A stretch of 64,000 nt of DNA, from contig NC_043740.1 of assembly GCF_004337985.1 (NCBI RefSeq), positions 2,951,616 through 3,015,615 on the forward strand, given 5' to 3'. Made by a program: the position numbers and the translations under genes. The notes beneath the pieces were generated by a model. It was not told the origin of the DNA, ran no database searches, and was given only the letters and a program-made list of their open reading frames with translations. The stretch's first letter is position 1. Each line of letters begins with the position of its first letter. Shown here piece after piece: positions 60,901 to 64,000 of the stretch. The stretch is from Pyricularia pennisetigena (Eukaryota > Ascomycota > Sordariomycetes > Magnaporthales > Pyriculariaceae).

Positions 60901-61569
60901 CCGTTTGCCGACTCGGGCTTGGTGCCCGACATCATCATGAACCCTCACGGTTTCCCGTCTCGAATGACGGTAGGCAAGCTGTTTGAATGTTTGACGGGCA
61001 AAGCCTCGATTGTCGAGGGCAACAGGCGCTACGGTTACGGCGATGCTTTCCGTTCGCACCCCGTCGAGGAGATGGGCAAGGCTCTTGTCGAGCATGGGTT
61101 CAGCTGGGAAGGCAAGGACTACTTCACTTCGGGCATAACGGGCGAGCCTCTCGAGGCATACTTGTTCAACGGGCCCATCTACTACCAACGGTTGAAGCAC
61201 ATGGTGCAGGACAAGATGCACTCCCGAGCCAAGGGGCCGCGGGCTATCCTGACCCGGCAGCCCACCGAGGGTCGGTCCCGCGACGGAGGTCTGCGTCTGG
61301 GAGAAATGGAGCGCGATTGTCTGATCGCGTACGGCGCCTCGCAGCTGCTGCTGGAGAGATTGATGTTGTCGTCGGACGCAACCAAGATCGACATCTGCCA
61401 ACGCTGTGGCCTGTTTGGATATAAGGGGTACTGCCAGACGTGTAAGAGCACCAAGGAGGTCACTGAGATGACGATGCCATATGCGGCCAAGCTGCTTGTC
61501 CAAGAGTTGATCAGCATGAATGTCGGAGTGAGGCTGGTGCTTGAGGATGAGTTCCCTCACCCTGACTGA
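57957..61569 (+). CDS. RET1: RNA polymerase III second-largest subunit (RPC2/C128)
   Basis: Exons 57957-58086, 58152-58164 (13 bp) and 58236-61569 encode 1158 residues, the size of yeast C128. Introns are 65 bp (GTTTGT donor) and 71 bp; together they restore KVKGLVKQHIDSFNFF. Features in order: lobe and fork ([40 protein letters not shown]), hybrid-binding and wall with GYDIEDALVLNKAS, the catalytic-site-facing RRPELGDKFSSRHGQKG, then DIIMNPHGFPSRMT, and a C-terminal zinc ribbon CQRCGLFGYKGYCQTC (about 1102-1117) within the anchor region. The TIELIHYDKLPAGQN, VGKPN and LEDEFPHPD-type signatures match Pol III rather than Pol II (Rpb2) or Pol I. It transcribes tRNA, 5S and U6 genes. Its 3' end faces RAD57. 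Confidence 0.95.
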
Positions 61570-61693
61570 GGTTGAGATGCACTTGATGACAAGGAGGGGG
61601 GAAAAGAAAAAAAAAAATAGAAAATGGAGCGTGGGGGGGCGCTTAGTGAACTAGCATTAGGGGGGCGTTTCTCTTCTTTTGCGCTGACTGATT

Positions 61694-61771
<78 letters not shown>

Positions 61772-61978
61772 CGTCTTCTATCGCATTCATCGCAAGGTGC
61801 AGGATCTGGGTCTTGAGTTTCTCATATCTGTATATACAAGGCAAAAAAAGCGCATCTTTGGCAGATACAAAAAAAGAATATGTACAATGATATCCACTTT
61901 GGGGAAATCTACAATACGGATCCCATTTTGTTTTTGTTTTTATGAATCATTTCTCGTAGCGTGTTTCTATAAAGCTCT
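61570..61978. other. Convergent intergenic, 0.41 kb
   Basis: Between the 3' ends of the Pol III subunit gene and RAD57. About a fifth of it is one T tract. No gene seen. Confidence 0.65.
61699..61769. repeat. Poly-T tract (71)
   Basis: Uninterrupted T run in the convergent spacer. It would be read as poly-A/poly-U in either UTR. Confidence 0.95.
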
Positions 61979-63640
61979 TTAGTTGTTCGAGTCGCTTCGT
62001 TTCCTCTTGATGGTCCCCTTGCCCGACGAGCCCTTGGCTGCTATTCCCCTCAGCCCACCACTGTAGATCTCGTACTCGACAGCACCGTCTAGCCCCGGTC
62101 CCGATGGCGCCACGTGGGGTGCAAAAACGACCTTCATCCATCTTCTCCAGGAGTGCATAGTCGGGCCCATGCCATCGCCGTCGTCTTCGTCACCGTGGTA
62201 CCTGGATCGGCCGTAGACTGACTTCTTGAGCAGGGCGATGCGCGCCGAGATCTGGGTCGACCAGACCAGGCCCAGGCTCGGCGTCTTTTGGTTCCCGGCG
62301 CTCATCGAGCAGTCCTCCTCGTCGCCCCAGCCGGTGAACCAGCGTTGCTGGTGGTCGAGCAGCAGCGCGGGGATGTCGGGGCCCGACGGCTGCAACGGGT
62401 CGACCGGCCGCGGCCACGAGACGTCTGAGAGACCGAGCGACGATGATGGCGGGTCGTTGGTTGCCGGCAAAGGCCGACTGCGCGACGCCAGTGGGCTTTC
62501 CTGGGTCAGACGGATGGGTCCCGTGGCGGCGGTGGTGGTGGTGGTGGTCGTCGTTGTTCCCACCCCACCTCCGCTTTTGGTTTGGGATGATGCGTCGAGC
62601 CGTATTTCAGAACGTTGCTCGCTCGAAGGGGGGGCGACGGCAGCAATCAATGGCAGGTGCGGACGCGCGGGAATCTTGGACTCGAAGCGGTCCGAGACCT
62701 GGTTGGCGACGACGACGGCAAGGTTGAGGGACCTTGCGAGGTTGCGCAGCTGCATGCCGAGTCGCACGAGCTCGGCGCTGCGGGCGGCCAGGCCGGTGCT
62801 CCTACTGCCGGCGGCGTCATACTCGGCGCGGAAATTTGCGGCGACTGAGTCGAGGACGATGAGGCCGACGTCGCGGCGGGCGGCTTCGAGGGGCACCTGG
62901 AAGGACAGTATGTGGTCCTGAGCCTCGATGTCGCCGAGCGGCTGGAGGCTGAGGATGGAGTCCAGGGACGGCCTGGGGCTCGCCGACAGGAGGAGCGGGT
63001 TTGCGGACAGCATCTGCGCCACACGCCTGGTGGAGAGGGCGGCCTCGGTGGGGATGTACATGGCCTTGCGGCCCAGGCCGTGGGGCGGGGGCAGCTGGAC
63101 AGCCAGCAGCAGCGAGAGGAGGAACTGAGTCTTGCCCGCGCCCGACTCACCCGTGATCTCGGTGACGTATCCCGTGGGGATGCCGCCCCCGAGCGCGGCA
63201 TCGAGCTCCGGGTTCAAAGTGCTGATGGTAGACCATCTGGCAGCGAGCTGGGCGTGGTTGTGACGGAGCTGGCTACCCAGGTGGTTGATGGTAGTTGCGG
63301 TCACTGCCCCGGGGAGCTCTGGCTTTAGATGCGACTCTACATTGACCGTGGCTGCCCCGGTCGCTGAGCCTGTTTTACCGCCACCACCGTCTCCAGCAGC
63401 AGCAGCAGTCGGGGTCGTGGACACTGGAAGGGCAACACCGAGATCCGAGTGCAGCGCTCGCAGGACGGCAGCGCAAAGTCGCTTGATATCCAATAGGGGC
63501 AGCTGAGTGCGCTTGCCGAGCTCCGTGGCATCAAGGGTCAGAAGCTCGGTGGTGGTGACTTCGTGTTTCTCCAGAGCCGGGATGAGTGCAGCATACTGGC
63601 CGACAGGAAAGTGCGGCAAGACCCGCAGGAGATCCGTCAT
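61979..63640 (-). CDS. RAD57: Rad57/XRCC3-like Rad51 paralogue
   Basis: Single exon of 553 residues starting at the ATG at 63640 (MTDLLRVLP); the frame extends upstream only with non-ATG codons. The N-terminus has a helix-hairpin-helix-like region (LDATELGKRTQLPLLDIKRL). The RecA core has Walker A GESGAGKTQ (about 164-172), a short PPPHGLGRKAMYIPTEA strand, and Walker B LIVLDSVAA (about 260-268), then VVVANQVSDRFESK. GIPTGYVTEITGESG and CLASS-type spacing fit Rad57/XRCC3 rather than Rad51 or Dmc1. A long low-complexity insertion (poly-Thr, Ser/Pro, about 365-430) follows the core, a common fungal Rad57 feature. The C-terminus is basic (GTIKRKRSDSNN). With Rad55 it helps load Rad51 on single-stranded DNA in recombinational repair. 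Confidence 0.9.
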   Translation of the reverse strand: MTDLLRVLPHFPVGQYAALIPALEKHEVTTTELLTLDATELGKRTQLPLLDIKRLCAAVLRALHSDLGVALPVSTTPTAAAAGDGGGGKTGSATGAATVNVESHLKPELPGAVTATTINHLGSQLRHNHAQLAARWSTISTLNPELDAALGGGIPTGYVTEITGESGAGKTQFLLSLLLAVQLPPPHGLGRKAMYIPTEAALSTRRVAQMLSANPLLLSASPRPSLDSILSLQPLGDIEAQDHILSFQVPLEAARRDVGLIVLDSVAANFRAEYDAAGSRSTGLAARSAELVRLGMQLRNLARSLNLAVVVANQVSDRFESKIPARPHLPLIAAVAPPSSEQRSEIRLDASSQTKSGGGVGTTTTTTTTTAATGPIRLTQESPLASRSRPLPATNDPPSSSLGLSDVSWPRPVDPLQPSGPDIPALLLDHQQRWFTGWGDEEDCSMSAGNQKTPSLGLVWSTQISARIALLKKSVYGRSRYHGDEDDGDGMGPTMHSWRRWMKVVFAPHVAPSGPGLDGAVEYEIYSGGLRGIAAKGSSGKGTIKRKRSDSNN

Positions 63641-64000
63641 GGAGCAGACATCGGCAAGCAATTTAGCTAACTAGCTGAATGAATGGTGGTGAGGAATGGG
63701 AGGTATGGAGAGTGAAAAGTAAGCAAATGGGTTTTAAAAATGGCAAAATTCCTTGTTGAAATTATTTTGCTTGTTGATGTTCAAGTTCCTGCCCGTCTTG
63801 GAATTCAAGAACCACTCACTCACATCTCGTGGTTGCTTTGTTTGAATGCGCGCTGTAACCTCACAGTAATCACACCTTGGTCCCCACTGTATGTGCTGAT
63901 TAACTAAGCACTCAGCAGCGACCCTGTCCCTGGTCAAGCGCTACCACGCTCCTGGCCTGAAATTCCTCCAGCTGAAAACATCGGCAATCTTGGTCCCGCA
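63641..64000. other. RAD57 upstream flank
   Basis: Contains the RAD57 promoter side. No reading frame of coding character and no other feature is recognisable before the window ends. Confidence 0.6.

Noticed and set aside
60721..61560. 279-codon frame antisense to the Pol III subunit
   Set aside because: Shadow of a strongly conserved coding exon on the other strand.
57957..61569. Assignment as RPB2 (Pol II)
   Set aside because: The N-terminal GLVKQHIDSFNFF, VGKPN and C-terminal LEDEF signatures and the length fit the Pol III C128 subunit better.
61979..63640. Assignment as RAD51 or DMC1
   Set aside because: Length 553, the long low-complexity insertion and the core wording fit Rad57/XRCC3; Rad51 and Dmc1 are about 340 residues and far more conserved.
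1..64000. tRNA, rRNA, CRISPR, LTR or transposase genes
   Set aside because: Reading for B-box sequences, direct-repeat arrays, long terminal repeats and integrase/transposase motifs by eye gave nothing convincing; a tRNA or repeat search program would be decisive.

Overview
The window is nuclear DNA of a filamentous ascomycete, most likely a sordariomycete and probably a relative of Magnaporthe (Magnaporthales); the order-level placement is inference. The signs are GC-biased third codon positions, mostly short introns of about 56-170 bp with GTRNGT donors and CTRAY-like branch sites, multi-kilobase intergenic spaces with CCTACCTACC-type and homopolymer microsatellites, and an Sfl1-type HSF gene. 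I support 15 protein-coding genes and one decayed ankyrin fragment. I found no convincing rRNA, tRNA, CRISPR, transposase or reverse transcriptase. Twelve genes could be rebuilt across introns: all exon phases agree and the spliced proteins have family-typical lengths. There are three assembly gaps of Ns (24292-24298, 29798-29799, 52644-52670) and one N inside a poly-T tract (37791).

Layout, left to right. 0.6-3.8 kb (-): large conserved fungal protein of unknown function. 6.6-7.6 kb (-): small WD40 protein, divergent from Ctf4/Mcl1 (+, 8.4-11.0 kb), a replisome adaptor. 11-17.3 kb: long non-coding region that ends in the leader of SFL1 (+, 17.3-19.4 kb), with several upstream ATGs. 20.2-21.0 kb (-): lysine-rich low-complexity protein. 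21.5-23.5 kb (-): membrane-anchored cytochrome P450 of CYP52-like type. 27.1-29.4 kb (+): MFS exporter, followed by a degenerate ankyrin-repeat remnant (-). 30.9-38.2 kb: three plus-strand genes, succinyl-CoA ligase beta (LSC2), a fructosamine-3-kinase-like protein and the ER-fusion GTPase SEY1. 38.7-41.6 kb (-): second MFS exporter with ten exons. 44.9-47.9 kb (+): carnitine acetyltransferase of FacC/Yat2 type. 49.0-53.8 kb (-): PUF RNA-binding protein, possibly with an extra 3' coding exon. 58.0-61.6 kb (+): RNA polymerase III second-largest subunit (RET1/RPC2), convergent with RAD57 (-, 62.0-63.6 kb).

Most genes are independent housekeeping genes: replication and recombination (Ctf4, Rad57), transcription (Pol III, Sfl1), RNA control (PUF), acetyl and TCA metabolism (LSC2, carnitine acetyltransferase), ER shape (Sey1) and glycation repair. 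The P450 and the two MFS exporters are accessory in character, but no biosynthetic backbone enzyme is present, so I do not call a metabolite cluster. I did not find a clearly new multi-gene system. The items most worth checking are the possible alternative C-terminus of the PUF protein, the tiny exons of RPC2, PUF and the WD40 gene, the uORF arrangement before SFL1, the ankyrin remnant, and the long T tracts, one of which splits the SEY1 membrane-hairpin coding region.
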